DNA of 5,983 nt from Candidatus Avipropionibacterium avicola (GCA_018715445.1 DVLP01000190.1:1-5983); one strand, 5' to 3'. Positions 1 through 5,451 are shown, counted from the first letter of the stretch. Notes: generated by a model not told the origin, from the letters alone. Made by a program: numbers and translations.

Positions 1-1
1 C

Positions 2-244
2 GAACAGGCACAACTGATCCCCGAGATCACGATCGGGGCGGCGTACGGCGATGCCCTGCTCTCGGCGGTCGGGGCCGAAGCCGTACCACCGCAGACCGAC
101 TGGACCGTCGAGCGCGAGACCGTACGACCCGATCCGGCCAACCGGGAGCGCTATGCCCTGATGGCCGAGGCCTACGACTCCGCCTACCCGGCGCTCAAGC
201 AGCACATGCACACCATGGCCAAGGTCCAGAAGGGCTGTTGGTGA
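2..244 (+). CDS. FGGY-family carbohydrate kinase, C-terminal 80 residues (5' end outside window)
   Basis: Only the last 80 codons and the TGA stop lie in the window; the reading frame is open from base 2. The family (hexokinase/actin fold, xylulokinase-like) phosphorylates a sugar or polyol with ATP in the cytoplasm. The visible part carries the FGGY_C-type segment IGAAYGDALLSAVG, a conserved glycine/alanine-rich stretch of the C-terminal nucleotide-binding domain. A helical tail follows (YALMAEAYDSAYPALKQHMH), which is how many of these kinases end. The substrate cannot be told from this piece: xylulose, ribulose or another sugar are all possible. A 7-bp-stem hairpin starts two bases after the stop, so this is probably the last gene of its transcription unit. 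The family call is fairly firm; specificity is unknown. Confidence 0.8.
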   Translation, partial: EQAQLIPEITIGAAYGDALLSAVGAEAVPPQTDWTVERETVRPDPANRERYALMAEAYDSAYPALKQHMHTMAKVQKGCW

Positions 245-245
245 C

Positions 246-265
246 CCGACTCCCCCTTGAGTCGG
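246..265. terminator. Hairpin between converging genes, possible terminator
   Basis: A perfect 7-bp inverted repeat CCGACTC/GAGTCGG encloses a 6-base loop, two bases after the kinase stop and 19 bases from the NUDIX stop. It has no T-run on either side, so it is not a textbook intrinsic terminator. T-poor hairpins are common at gene ends in GC-rich actinobacteria. The position between two converging 3' ends supports a transcript-end role. Confidence 0.4.
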
Positions 266-301
266 TTCAGCCCCTGAGCCGGTTTCATCCCTTGAGCCGG
301 T
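258..301. repeat. Three spaced copies of a 9-base motif TGAG(C/T)CGGT
   Basis: TGAGTCGGT at 258-266, TGAGCCGGT at 275-283 and TGAGCCGGT at 293-301 recur at 17- and 18-base spacing, separated by C-rich linkers. The first copy overlaps the right arm of the hairpin at 246-265. The third lies inside the NUDIX gene and encodes part of its last residues (HRLKG). It looks like a small local duplication at the gene junction; no function is evident. Confidence 0.5.
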
Positions 302-827
302 GCAGCGCGGCCGACACCAGATCGGCCATGTCTCCCAGTGGGTCAGGGAAGTCGGCGATCGGCCACCACCGCACGTCGTGGGACTCCGAGCTCACCACCG
401 GTACGGCGTCGTCGGGCGCGACGGCGACGAACCGGACGTCGAAGTGGCGCGTGGGAGGGGAGTTGCGACAGGTGACGGCGTGCACGTCGAGGTGGATCGG
501 GTCGGCATCGAGCAGCAGCTCCTCGACCCCCGACTCCTCCCTGGCCTCGCGACCGGCGACCTCCAGCAGGGAGGTGTCGGCGGGTTCGGGGTGACCACCG
601 AACTGCAGCCAGCGCCCGATCATCCCGTGATGGGTCAGCAGGAGGTGGCTGTGGGATCGGTTGACCACCAGGGTCGAGGCGGTCAGATGTCCGGGGACGC
701 AGCTGCGCAGGCAGGCATCCGGCCTGGCCAGCAACAGGCCCACGTACGCCTCGCGCAGCGCCGCCTGGGCATGACTGGGCGGCTCCCAGCCACGCAGGGT
801 CGCCAGGGCCGAGTCGTGCAGCGTCAT
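285..827 (-). CDS. NUDIX hydrolase
   Basis: The gene encodes a 180-residue cytoplasmic protein. NUDIX enzymes hydrolyse nucleoside diphosphates linked to another group, such as (d)NTPs, nucleotide sugars or dinucleotide coenzymes, with divalent metal held by the NUDIX box. The box spans about residues 78-101. It starts GHPEPAD and ends REAREESGV, with metal-ligand glutamates E94, E97 and E98. Against the standard GX5EX7REUXEEXGU it has one extra residue before the arginine and Asp in place of the first Glu. The same pattern occurs in an actinobacterial group with the FGGH-E-G-D-T signature. The preceding strand (STLVVN, LLLTHH) and the RWLQFGGH approach fit the fold. The ATG at 825-827 lacks a clear Shine-Dalgarno site and no clear promoter is visible. 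The substrate cannot be predicted. Confidence 0.9.
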   Translation of the reverse strand: MTLHDSALATLRGWEPPSHAQAALREAYVGLLLARPDACLRSCVPGHLTASTLVVNRSHSHLLLTHHGMIGRWLQFGGHPEPADTSLLEVAGREAREESGVEELLLDADPIHLDVHAVTCRNSPPTRHFDVRFVAVAPDDAVPVVSSESHDVRWWPIADFPDPLGDMADLVSAALHRLKG

Positions 828-845
828 GGTGCCCAGTCAACCAGC

Positions 846-877
846 CCGACCGGTCGGCCTCGATCACGCCGTACGGC
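846..877. repeat. Two palindromes upstream of GH172 and NUDIX (CCGACCGGTCGG and GCCGTACGGC)
   Basis: A perfect 12-bp palindrome CCGACCGGTCGG (846-857) is followed by a perfect 10-bp palindrome GCCGTACGGC (868-877). Both lie between the divergent NUDIX and GH172 genes. The two elements GACCGGTCGG and GCCGTACGGCT recur together at 5450-5470 behind the mutarotase gene. They are candidate protein-binding sites for a shared regulator; chance is not excluded because GC-rich palindromes are frequent here. Confidence 0.35.
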
Positions 878-905
878 TCGGGGTTGTCGGGTCGGGGTTG
901 CCGGG
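878..905. repeat. 14-bp tandem direct repeat upstream of GH172
   Basis: TCGGGGTTGTCGGG (878-891) is followed immediately by TCGGGGTTGCCGGG (892-905), identical at 13 of 14 positions. The second copy overlaps the proposed -35 element of GH172 (TTGCCG, 898-903). A head-to-tail operator for an activator or repressor is possible. A simple slippage duplication is the alternative. Confidence 0.5.
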
Positions 906-926
906 CCCCGGTGCAGGTCCTACTCT
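898..926 (+). promoter_or_regulatory. Candidate sigma-70-type promoter for the GH172 gene
   Basis: TTGCCG (898-903) and TACTCT (921-926) are separated by exactly 17 bases and fit the actinobacterial housekeeping pattern TTGNNN/TANNNT. Transcription would start near 933, giving an untranslated leader of about 50 bases that contains GAGG at 968-971. The call rests on motif and spacing alone. Confidence 0.45.
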
Positions 927-982
927 CACCACCACGCTCCACGCACACCCGTGGACGAGCCGAGCCCGAGGTTGTGACCGAC

Positions 983-2053
983 ATGCAGCGCAGTGACATC
1001 GCCGCCCTCCGCGACGTCGAGACCCGTTCCATCAGCCCGGAGAACTTCACCGGTGCCAAGGCCGGTGGTGCCCGTGCCACCGAGGGCACCGGTGCCCGAG
1101 CGGCCCGGGACCTCGGGCCGGGCTGGAAGGTGTCGCCCAGCGTCGAGATCGCCGCCGGACAGGTCTTCGAGCTGGCCGACATCGCGGGGCCGGGTCGGAT
1201 CACCCACCTCTGGTTGACCACCCACCCCGACCACTGGCGTCGGCTGGTGTTGCGCGCCCACTGGGACGGCCACGAGGAGCCGGCGATCGAGGTGCCGGTC
1301 GGTGACTTCTTCGGTCAGGGGTGGGGCCGGTTCGCCCAGCTCAGCTCACAGATGGTTGCGGTGAACCCGCACGGCGGCTTCAACTCGTACTGGCCGATGC
1401 CGTTCGCCGACGGCGCCCGCCTCACGATCGAGAACCTGGCGCCCGATCCGGTGGTGGTGTACTACCAGATCACCTATGAGGTGGGCGATGCCGTGGTCAC
1501 CGACGGTCGACTGCACGCCCAGTGGCGTCGGTCCAATCCGCTCGAGGCCGGCACCACCCACGTCCTGCTCGACGACGTCCGGGGCCGGGGTCACTATGTC
1601 GGGACCTACCTGGCCTGGGGCGTGAACTCGTCGGGCTGGTGGGGTGAGGGCGAGATCAAGTTCTACCTCGACGGCGATGCCGCCCAGGACCCACGGTTCC
1701 CCACCATCGCCGGGACCGGCACCGAGGACTACTTCGGTGGGGCGTGGAACTTCGACGTCCCCGGTGAGGGCTACACCGCGTTCACCACGCCGTACCTCGG
1801 TCTGCACCAGGTGATCGCGCCGGACGGGTTGTACGCCTCCCAGCAGCGGTTCGGGATGTATCGCTGGCATGTCGCCGACCCGATCCACTTCGCCGGCGAC
1901 CTGAGTGTCGACATCCAGGCCCTGGGATGGCGCAGCGACGGTCGCTACCTCCCGCTGCACGACGACATCGCCTCGACCGCGCTGTTCTACCTCGACGCGG
2001 CCGCGACGAATCGTCCCGTGCTCCCGGGCCTGGACGGGCTGGAAGTCCTGTGA
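983..2053 (+). CDS. Glycoside hydrolase family 172 (DUF2961) protein
   Basis: The gene encodes 356 residues from the ATG at 983, with GAGG 11 bases upstream. An in-frame ATG at 884 and a GTG at 974 are less likely starts, since the 884 extension is arginine-rich, unlike the family and crosses the promoter. DUF2961 proteins are family GH172: retaining enzymes acting on fructofuranosides (difructose dianhydride I, from a Bifidobacterium enzyme) or D-arabinofuranosides (mycobacterial arabinan). They are jelly-roll proteins that assemble into trimers or hexamers. Family marks are the start-region SPENFTGAKAGGARATEG (residues 18-35), ITHLW (73-77), the GEGEIKFYLDGD segment (221-232) and GTGTEDYFGGAWNF (244-257). 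By analogy with the Bifidobacterium enzyme, E222 and E248 are the likely catalytic pair. No signal peptide is visible, so it is probably cytoplasmic and would act on imported sugars. The substrate is open. Confidence 0.9.
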   Translation: MQRSDIAALRDVETRSISPENFTGAKAGGARATEGTGARAARDLGPGWKVSPSVEIAAGQVFELADIAGPGRITHLWLTTHPDHWRRLVLRAHWDGHEEPAIEVPVGDFFGQGWGRFAQLSSQMVAVNPHGGFNSYWPMPFADGARLTIENLAPDPVVVYYQITYEVGDAVVTDGRLHAQWRRSNPLEAGTTHVLLDDVRGRGHYVGTYLAWGVNSSGWWGEGEIKFYLDGDAAQDPRFPTIAGTGTEDYFGGAWNFDVPGEGYTAFTTPYLGLHQVIAPDGLYASQQRFGMYRWHVADPIHFAGDLSVDIQALGWRSDGRYLPLHDDIASTALFYLDAAATNRPVLPGLDGLEVL

Positions 2054-2057
2054 GGAC

Positions 2058-2067
2058 TCAGATCTGA
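2058..2067. repeat. 10-bp palindrome at the convergent stop codons
   Basis: TCAGATCTGA is perfectly symmetric and includes the siderophore gene's stop (TCA on the + strand). It sits 4 bases past the GH172 stop. It is too short and loopless to be an intrinsic terminator. With only 4 bases between the genes, each transcript must end inside the other gene or be Rho-dependent. Confidence 0.35.
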
Positions 2068-2888
2068 CCGATCGGCTCGCGCTTCTCGGCCTGGAAGGCA
2101 TCCTCACGGCGACCGTGGGCCCAGTAGGCCGACAGCGACAGTTGGCTGCGGTCGACACCGCGGTCCTCGGTGAGGAACGGGCGCAGTTGCTTCATCGCGC
2201 CTCGTTCACCATGGGCGAAGACCTGGACGGTGCCGTCGGGCCACTCCAGGCCACGGACCGCATCGATCAGCAGGTCGGTGGTGCCGGCCTCGGCCTGACC
2301 GCGATGCAGCCATACCACCTCGATCCCTTCAGGGGCAGTGAGATCGAGTTGACCCTGCTCGTCCTGGACCTCAAGGAAGGCCACCCCGCGGGCGTCGGAC
2401 GGCATGACTTCGAGCGCAGCCGCGATCGCCGGGATCGCCGCCTCGTCGCCGGCCAGGAGGTGCCAGTCGGCCTCGGGATCCGGGGCGTAGCCTCCGCCGA
2501 TCCCCAACAGCACAAGGGGATCCCCGGGCTTGGCGTTGTCGGCCCACGGTCCGGCCACCCCCTCGGTGCCGTGCACCACGAAGTCGACCCAGATCTGGCC
2601 GTTCGCCAGGTCGAAGCGGCGGATCGAGTAGGTGCGGATCGACGGCAACTGGTCCTGGGGGAGCTGCTCACGCAACACCTCCATGTCGTACGGCGGCGTC
2701 AGGTTCGCGCTCGGGTCGGCGAAGATCATCTTCGCGTACGCGTCGGTCTTGCCGTTCTCCTCGACGGCCGCGATCCCAGGGCCCCCGGCGACGATCCGCA
2801 CCAGGTGCGGGGTCAACTGGATCCGCTCGATCACCTCGAGCACGATCTGGGGGCGCTTGGGGCGCTGGCGGCGTTCGGGAGCAGTCAT
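2058..2888 (-). CDS. Siderophore-interacting protein (ViuB-like ferric-siderophore reductase family)
   Basis: The gene encodes 276 residues of the cytoplasmic FAD-dependent siderophore-interacting family, which reduces ferric siderophores to release Fe2+ after import. The N-terminal FAD-binding barrel carries RTYSIRRF (85-92), the flavin-binding motif, and HGTEGVAGPWA (106-116). The C-terminal SIP domain begins with LLAGDEAAIPAI (144-155), the equivalent of the usual GDETA-PAI, and has HGERGAMKQLRPFL (226-239). It ends with the typical SAYWAHGRREDAF segment and a REPIGQI tail. Length is normal and the protein is complete. The ATG at 2886-2888 has AAGGA nine bases upstream (2898-2902 on this strand). 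An IdeR/DtxR-type iron box lies 22-40 bases before the start, so expression should rise when iron is scarce. No transporter or siderophore synthesis gene is nearby. Its stop lies 4 bases from the GH172 stop, facing it. Confidence 0.93.
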   Translation of the reverse strand: MTAPERRQRPKRPQIVLEVIERIQLTPHLVRIVAGGPGIAAVEENGKTDAYAKMIFADPSANLTPPYDMEVLREQLPQDQLPSIRTYSIRRFDLANGQIWVDFVVHGTEGVAGPWADNAKPGDPLVLLGIGGGYAPDPEADWHLLAGDEAAIPAIAAALEVMPSDARGVAFLEVQDEQGQLDLTAPEGIEVVWLHRGQAEAGTTDLLIDAVRGLEWPDGTVQVFAHGERGAMKQLRPFLTEDRGVDRSQLSLSAYWAHGRREDAFQAEKREPIGQI

Positions 2889-2910
2889 CTGGCATCGTCC
2901 TTCAAGTCGG

Positions 2911-2929
2911 TTAGGTGAGCCTCACCATC
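2911..2929 (-). promoter_or_regulatory. IdeR/DtxR-type iron box controlling the siderophore-interacting protein
   Basis: TTAGGTGAGCCTCACCATC matches the 19-bp iron-box consensus TTAGGTTAGCCTAACCTAA at 14 positions. Its core GGTGAGCCTCACC (2914-2926) is a perfect dyad around base 2920. DtxR/IdeR-family repressors loaded with Fe2+ bind such sites and switch off iron-uptake genes. The site is 22 bases upstream of the start codon of a siderophore-reductase gene, exactly where such a box is expected. The promoter elements themselves are not distinct; a CTGAAA hexamer upstream on the minus strand is a weak -35 candidate. Confidence 0.8.
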
Positions 2930-2995
2930 TTTCAGGAGTCTACGGGAGAACGGCCGGAACCCAACTCCACCGCCAGTGTCCCGTCGCCAGTCCGC

Positions 2996-3568
2996 TCAGG
3001 CCCGCCAGTGGGGATCACGACCCGACAGGGCCACCAGCCGGGTGAGGGGATCGGCGTCGTCGGCCACCGGGACCGAGGGGGCGAACGGCTTGCCCTCGCC
3101 CTGGAAGTCGGGGGTCAACATGCCCGGGGCGAAGGCGAGCGATGCCGCCAGGCCGTCCGGGTCCGGCTGCCACTCCTGCCCGCTGGCCCGTGCGAGGTCC
3201 CAGCCGTGGACCTGGTACTCCCACAGGATCATCGAGGCGGCCATGTCGCCGGGCATCGCGGAATCGCCGATCCGCAGGGGTCGGGTGATGCCGTCGGGCA
3301 GGGACTGCGCCAACCGGTCCGCCAGGGCCACCACCTGCTCGGCACCGGAGCCGTGGACCTGGACCCGGTCGGCGTCGCTGCACTGACCGTCGGGCGAGGC
3401 GTACCCGTCGGTGAAGGCGGTGAGCCACCCGACCACATGGGCGCGCAGGTCGGTCAGGTCGAAGTCGCTGCACGGCGTCGGGGCGTGGCTCCGCTCGTCG
3501 GGGATCTGCTCCAACACGGAGGCGAGGTCGCGCAGCACAGGGTCGAGGTGTTCAGCAGTCGTCGTCAT
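2996..3568 (-). CDS. TIGR03086 family metal-binding protein (DinB/mycothiol maleylpyruvate isomerase fold)
   Basis: The gene encodes a 190-residue protein of the DinB-like four-helix-bundle superfamily, common in actinobacteria. These are thought to be metal-dependent, often thiol (mycothiol)-dependent enzymes, but most members, including TIGR03086, have no proven reaction. Family marks are PTPCSDFDLTDLRAHVVGW (30-48), ILWEYQVHGWDLARASGQ (114-131) and the C-terminal LVALSGRDPHW. H44, E117 and H121 form the likely metal triad. The four-residue E-to-H spacing is the same as in the characterised maleylpyruvate isomerase. The ATG at 3566-3568 has no Shine-Dalgarno site, but TAGCGT lies seven bases upstream, so a leaderless transcript is likely. 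It diverges from the AraC-family gene, which may regulate it. A 107-bp gap with its own iron box separates it from the siderophore gene downstream. Confidence 0.85.
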   Translation of the reverse strand: MTTTAEHLDPVLRDLASVLEQIPDERSHAPTPCSDFDLTDLRAHVVGWLTAFTDGYASPDGQCSDADRVQVHGSGAEQVVALADRLAQSLPDGITRPLRIGDSAMPGDMAASMILWEYQVHGWDLARASGQEWQPDPDGLAASLAFAPGMLTPDFQGEGKPFAPSVPVADDADPLTRLVALSGRDPHWRA

Positions 3569-3575
3569 GACAGCG

Positions 3576-3581
3576 ACGCTA
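3576..3581 (-). promoter_or_regulatory. Candidate -10 box, leaderless start of TIGR03086 gene
   Basis: On the minus strand TAGCGT fits TANNNT and ends seven bases before the ATG. That is the spacing at which transcription would begin on the start codon. No Shine-Dalgarno sequence is present and no good -35 is visible, both common in actinobacterial leaderless promoters. Confidence 0.4.
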
Positions 3582-3587
3582 CGGTCG

Positions 3588-3601
3588 CCGACCCCGGTCG
3601 G
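3588..3601. promoter_or_regulatory. Dyad CCGACC-CC-GGTCGG in the divergent TIGR03086/AraC intergenic region, possible operator
   Basis: A perfect 6-bp inverted repeat with a 2-base centre lies in the 76-bp gap between the two divergent genes. It sits between the proposed -10 and -35 zones of the TIGR03086 gene and upstream of the AraC-family promoter. That position would suit an autoregulatory site. A two-base centre is too tight for an RNA hairpin, so protein binding is more likely than an RNA structure. Confidence 0.35.
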
Positions 3602-3632
3602 TCTTGAAGATTCGCGACAGGCCCGTGCTGGC

Positions 3633-3638
3633 TACGAT
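3633..3638 (+). promoter_or_regulatory. Candidate -10 box, leaderless start of the AraC-family gene
   Basis: TACGAT fits TANNNT and ends six bases before the GTG at 3645, matching leaderless initiation. There is no Shine-Dalgarno site ahead of either GTG candidate (3639 or 3645). No convincing -35 lies 16-19 bases upstream; TTGAAG at 3604-3609 is 23 bases away, which is too far. Confidence 0.45.
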
Positions 3639-3644
3639 GTGGCG

Positions 3645-4508
3645 GTGGAGCCCATCCCCGACGACACCCGTGGCATCCTGGCGCCGCGGGAGATGATGCG
3701 TCACGTCGACTTCCGTCGTCATCGCAGCCCCGAACCCCTCGTCGGACTCGTCGAGTGGTTCTGGTCGGTGCGGTGGGACCTGCGGATCGGCTTCGTCCAC
3801 CGCCAACAGGTGCTGTCGCATCCGGCGGTCAACATCAGTCTGGGCAATCCGCCACCGCCGGGGGAGGACCCCCCGCCGGGCCCGTACGCCGAGCGGTGCG
3901 TGGTCAACGGTGTGACCACCGAGCTGACCACCCGGACGCTGTACGCCAGCGGGTGGAACCTCGCGGCCCGGACCACGGTGGGCGGCTTCGGTGCCTGGGT
4001 GGACGATGTCGCCTCCTGCAACGAACGGGCCCTGCCCGGGCACCAGGTGCTGCCCGGGCTGGACGACGACCTGGCCGTACGGGCCGCCTCCTTGTCGAAT
4101 GACCAGATCGTCGACCTGTTGGGTCAGCGACTGCTCACCCTGCTGGAGAAGCGTCCCCCGGCCCGGATCGCGCAGGCCCGCGACGTCGCGCAGATCGCGA
4201 GCGCGGTCGAGCACGACCGCTCCGTCACGGTCGTGGCCGACCTGGCGCGACTGGCCGGGGTCAGCACCCGGACCCTGCAACGGAGCTTCCTCTCCTGCGC
4301 CGGGCTGTCCCCGACGGCGGTGATCCGTCGCTATCGCCTGGTGGAGGCGGCCGAGCTGGTCCGCGACGGCGCCCCTGTGGACTGGGCCGAGGTCGCCGCC
4401 CGACTCGGCTACAGCGACCAGTCGCATCTCACCCGCGACTTCACCGCCACCCTCGGTCAGTCCCCGGCCCGGTATGCCGCAGCCGTCCGCGCAGCGGTCG
4501 AGCACTAG
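3645..4508 (+). CDS. AraC-family transcriptional regulator
   Basis: The gene encodes 287 residues from GTG 3645; GTG 3639 is two codons longer and equally possible. An in-frame ATG at 3411 would run deep into the divergent neighbour and is rejected. The N-terminal part (RGILAPREMMRHVDF at 9-23, then LVGLVEWFWSVRWDL at 32-46 and VLSHPAVNISLG at 56-67) matches the ligand-sensing region of the actinobacterial AraC group often annotated DUF6597. The C-terminal DNA-binding domain has two helix-turn-helix units. The first is near 196-217 (DLARLAGVSTRTLQRSF) and the second near 246-268 (WAEVAARLGYSDQSHLTRDF), followed by the family's SPARYA end. The FRPGG-like segment usual in the sensor is altered here (TTVGG, 110-114). 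The effector is unknown. The mutarotase gene begins 10 bases after its stop, so the two are probably one transcript. Confidence 0.9.
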   Translation: MEPIPDDTRGILAPREMMRHVDFRRHRSPEPLVGLVEWFWSVRWDLRIGFVHRQQVLSHPAVNISLGNPPPPGEDPPPGPYAERCVVNGVTTELTTRTLYASGWNLAARTTVGGFGAWVDDVASCNERALPGHQVLPGLDDDLAVRAASLSNDQIVDLLGQRLLTLLEKRPPARIAQARDVAQIASAVEHDRSVTVVADLARLAGVSTRTLQRSFLSCAGLSPTAVIRRYRLVEAAELVRDGAPVDWAEVAARLGYSDQSHLTRDFTATLGQSPARYAAAVRAAVEH

Positions 4509-4514
4509 GATCCC

Positions 4515-4524
4515 GGAGGTGATC
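4515..4524 (+). promoter_or_regulatory. Ten-base perfect Shine-Dalgarno match at the mutarotase start
   Basis: GGAGGTGATC is fully complementary to the conserved 3' end of 16S rRNA (GATCACCTCC). It overlaps the apparent GTG start at 4519, so it cannot serve that codon. An in-frame CTG at 4528 lies eight bases beyond the GGAGG core, an ideal distance. For the GTG the useful site would be the weaker AGGA at 4507-4510, which overlaps the regulator's stop codon. Confidence 0.6.
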
Positions 4525-5451
4525 ACTCTGCCGCACTCGGTCCGCTTCGCCCACCCCGAGACCGGACCGGTGGTCGAGGTCGACCATCAGGTCGGCAGCG
4601 CGCGGATCCACCTCCACGGGGCCCACCTCACCTCCTGGCGACCGTGCGGCCTCGGCGAACAGCTGTGGATGAGCTCGGCCTCCGAGTTCGGGCCCGGGGC
4701 CGCCATCCGCGGTGGCGTCCCGATCTGCTTCCCCTGGTTTGCGATGGGTCCGGGCGACTGGGAGCCCCAGCACGGCTTCGCCCGCCGCGTGCGGTGGCGC
4801 CTGCTCGGGGCCCGTCAGTCCCGTGACGAGGTCACCGTCGTGCTGGCGCTCGACGAGCGTGATCTCGCCGCGGACACGCCCGGGCGGGACCGGTGGCCGT
4901 ACCGGTTCGGTCTCGAGTTCGAGGTCACCTTGACCGCCACCGACCTGCGGATGTCGTTGCTGGTCACCAACACCGGTGACGAGGACCTGCCCGTGAGCGG
5001 AGCCCTCCACACCTACCTCGCGATCGGTGACATCACCGCGACCCGGATCGAGGGACTCGATGACCTGACCTGCTTCGACAAGGTCAGCGGCACCGCCCTC
5101 GCGCCGACCGAGGAGCCGGAACTGGCGATCACGGCCCAGACCGACCGGGTGTACGTCCACCCCGACGGTGCCGCACACCAGGTGACGGTCCGGGGACAGC
5201 ACTCGACGCTGCGGGTCCGCAACGAGTCCAGTCACACGGTGCTGTGGAATCCCTGGCAGGACAAGGCCGAGGCGATGGGCGACTTCCCCGACGACGGCTG
5301 GCGCGACATGGTCTGCCTCGAGGCCGCGCTGCCGATGGAGGCGTCCGGCGACTGGCCGGTGAGGCTGCAGCCGGGCGCCGAACACGCCGTGGTGCAGCAA
5401 CTCCGCGTGGGGTCTGACGATCGTCGCGCCCGGATCAGACCAGGGTCGTGA
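4519..5451 (+). CDS. D-hexose-6-phosphate mutarotase (YeaD-like, aldose 1-epimerase family)
   Basis: The gene encodes 310 residues from GTG 4519. CTG 4528 would be three codons shorter, and ATG 4474, lacking a ribosome site and overlapping the regulator by 35 bases, is unlikely. The family interconverts the alpha and beta anomers of hexose 6-phosphates such as glucose 6-phosphate in the cytoplasm. Marks are LHGAHLTSW (32-40), LWMSSASEFGPGAAIRGGVP (49-68), ICFPWF (69-74), HGFAR (85-89), GALHTYL (161-167), TDRVY (208-212) and VLWNPW (241-246). H85, H164 and E268 match the catalytic histidines and glutamate of YeaD/yeast YMR099c. The last 14 residues (297-310, arginine-rich) run past the usual family end and are encoded by an inverted repeat. 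The gene follows the AraC-family regulator by 10 bases and is probably co-transcribed. Confidence 0.92.
   Translation: MITLPHSVRFAHPETGPVVEVDHQVGSARIHLHGAHLTSWRPCGLGEQLWMSSASEFGPGAAIRGGVPICFPWFAMGPGDWEPQHGFARRVRWRLLGARQSRDEVTVVLALDERDLAADTPGRDRWPYRFGLEFEVTLTATDLRMSLLVTNTGDEDLPVSGALHTYLAIGDITATRIEGLDDLTCFDKVSGTALAPTEEPELAITAQTDRVYVHPDGAAHQVTVRGQHSTLRVRNESSHTVLWNPWQDKAEAMGDFPDDGWRDMVCLEAALPMEASGDWPVRLQPGAEHAVVQQLRVGSDDRRARIRPGS
5411..5441. repeat. Inverted repeat within the 3' end of the mutarotase gene
   Basis: GGTCTGA (5411-5417) and TCAGACC (5435-5441) form a perfect 7-bp stem around a 17-base loop. The loop region contains a further 10-bp palindrome, GACGATCGTC (5416-5425). The repeat ends eight bases before the stop codon. 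No T-run follows, so it may be a GC-type transcript end signal or a processing site. It encodes the tail residues beyond the conserved fold. Confidence 0.45.

Noticed and set aside
300..977. Long + strand open frame opposite the NUDIX gene (225 codons)
   Set aside because: It is antisense to a gene with a clear NUDIX box. Its protein is low-complexity, rich in Gly, Arg and Val, and matches no family; it also runs through the GH172 promoter.
1346..2158. 270-codon minus-strand open frame opposite GH172
   Set aside because: It is a mirror frame created by high GC in third codon positions. The + strand carries all the GH172 motifs.
1905..2918. 337-codon + strand open frame opposite the siderophore-interacting gene
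   Set aside because: It spans two real genes in the wrong frame and crosses the iron box. The composition is typical of a shadow frame.
2942..2984. ACGGGA/TCCCGT inverted repeat between the TIGR03086 and siderophore genes as a terminator
   Set aside because: The arms are only 6 bp with a 31-base loop and no T-run, too weak to call.
3579..4526. 315-codon minus-strand open frame opposite the AraC-family gene
   Set aside because: Antisense shadow with Gly/Val/Arg-rich, motif-free translation; the + strand has two helix-turn-helix units.
4441..5400. 319-codon minus-strand open frame opposite the mutarotase gene
   Set aside because: Antisense shadow; the + strand has the complete catalytic motifs of the YeaD family.
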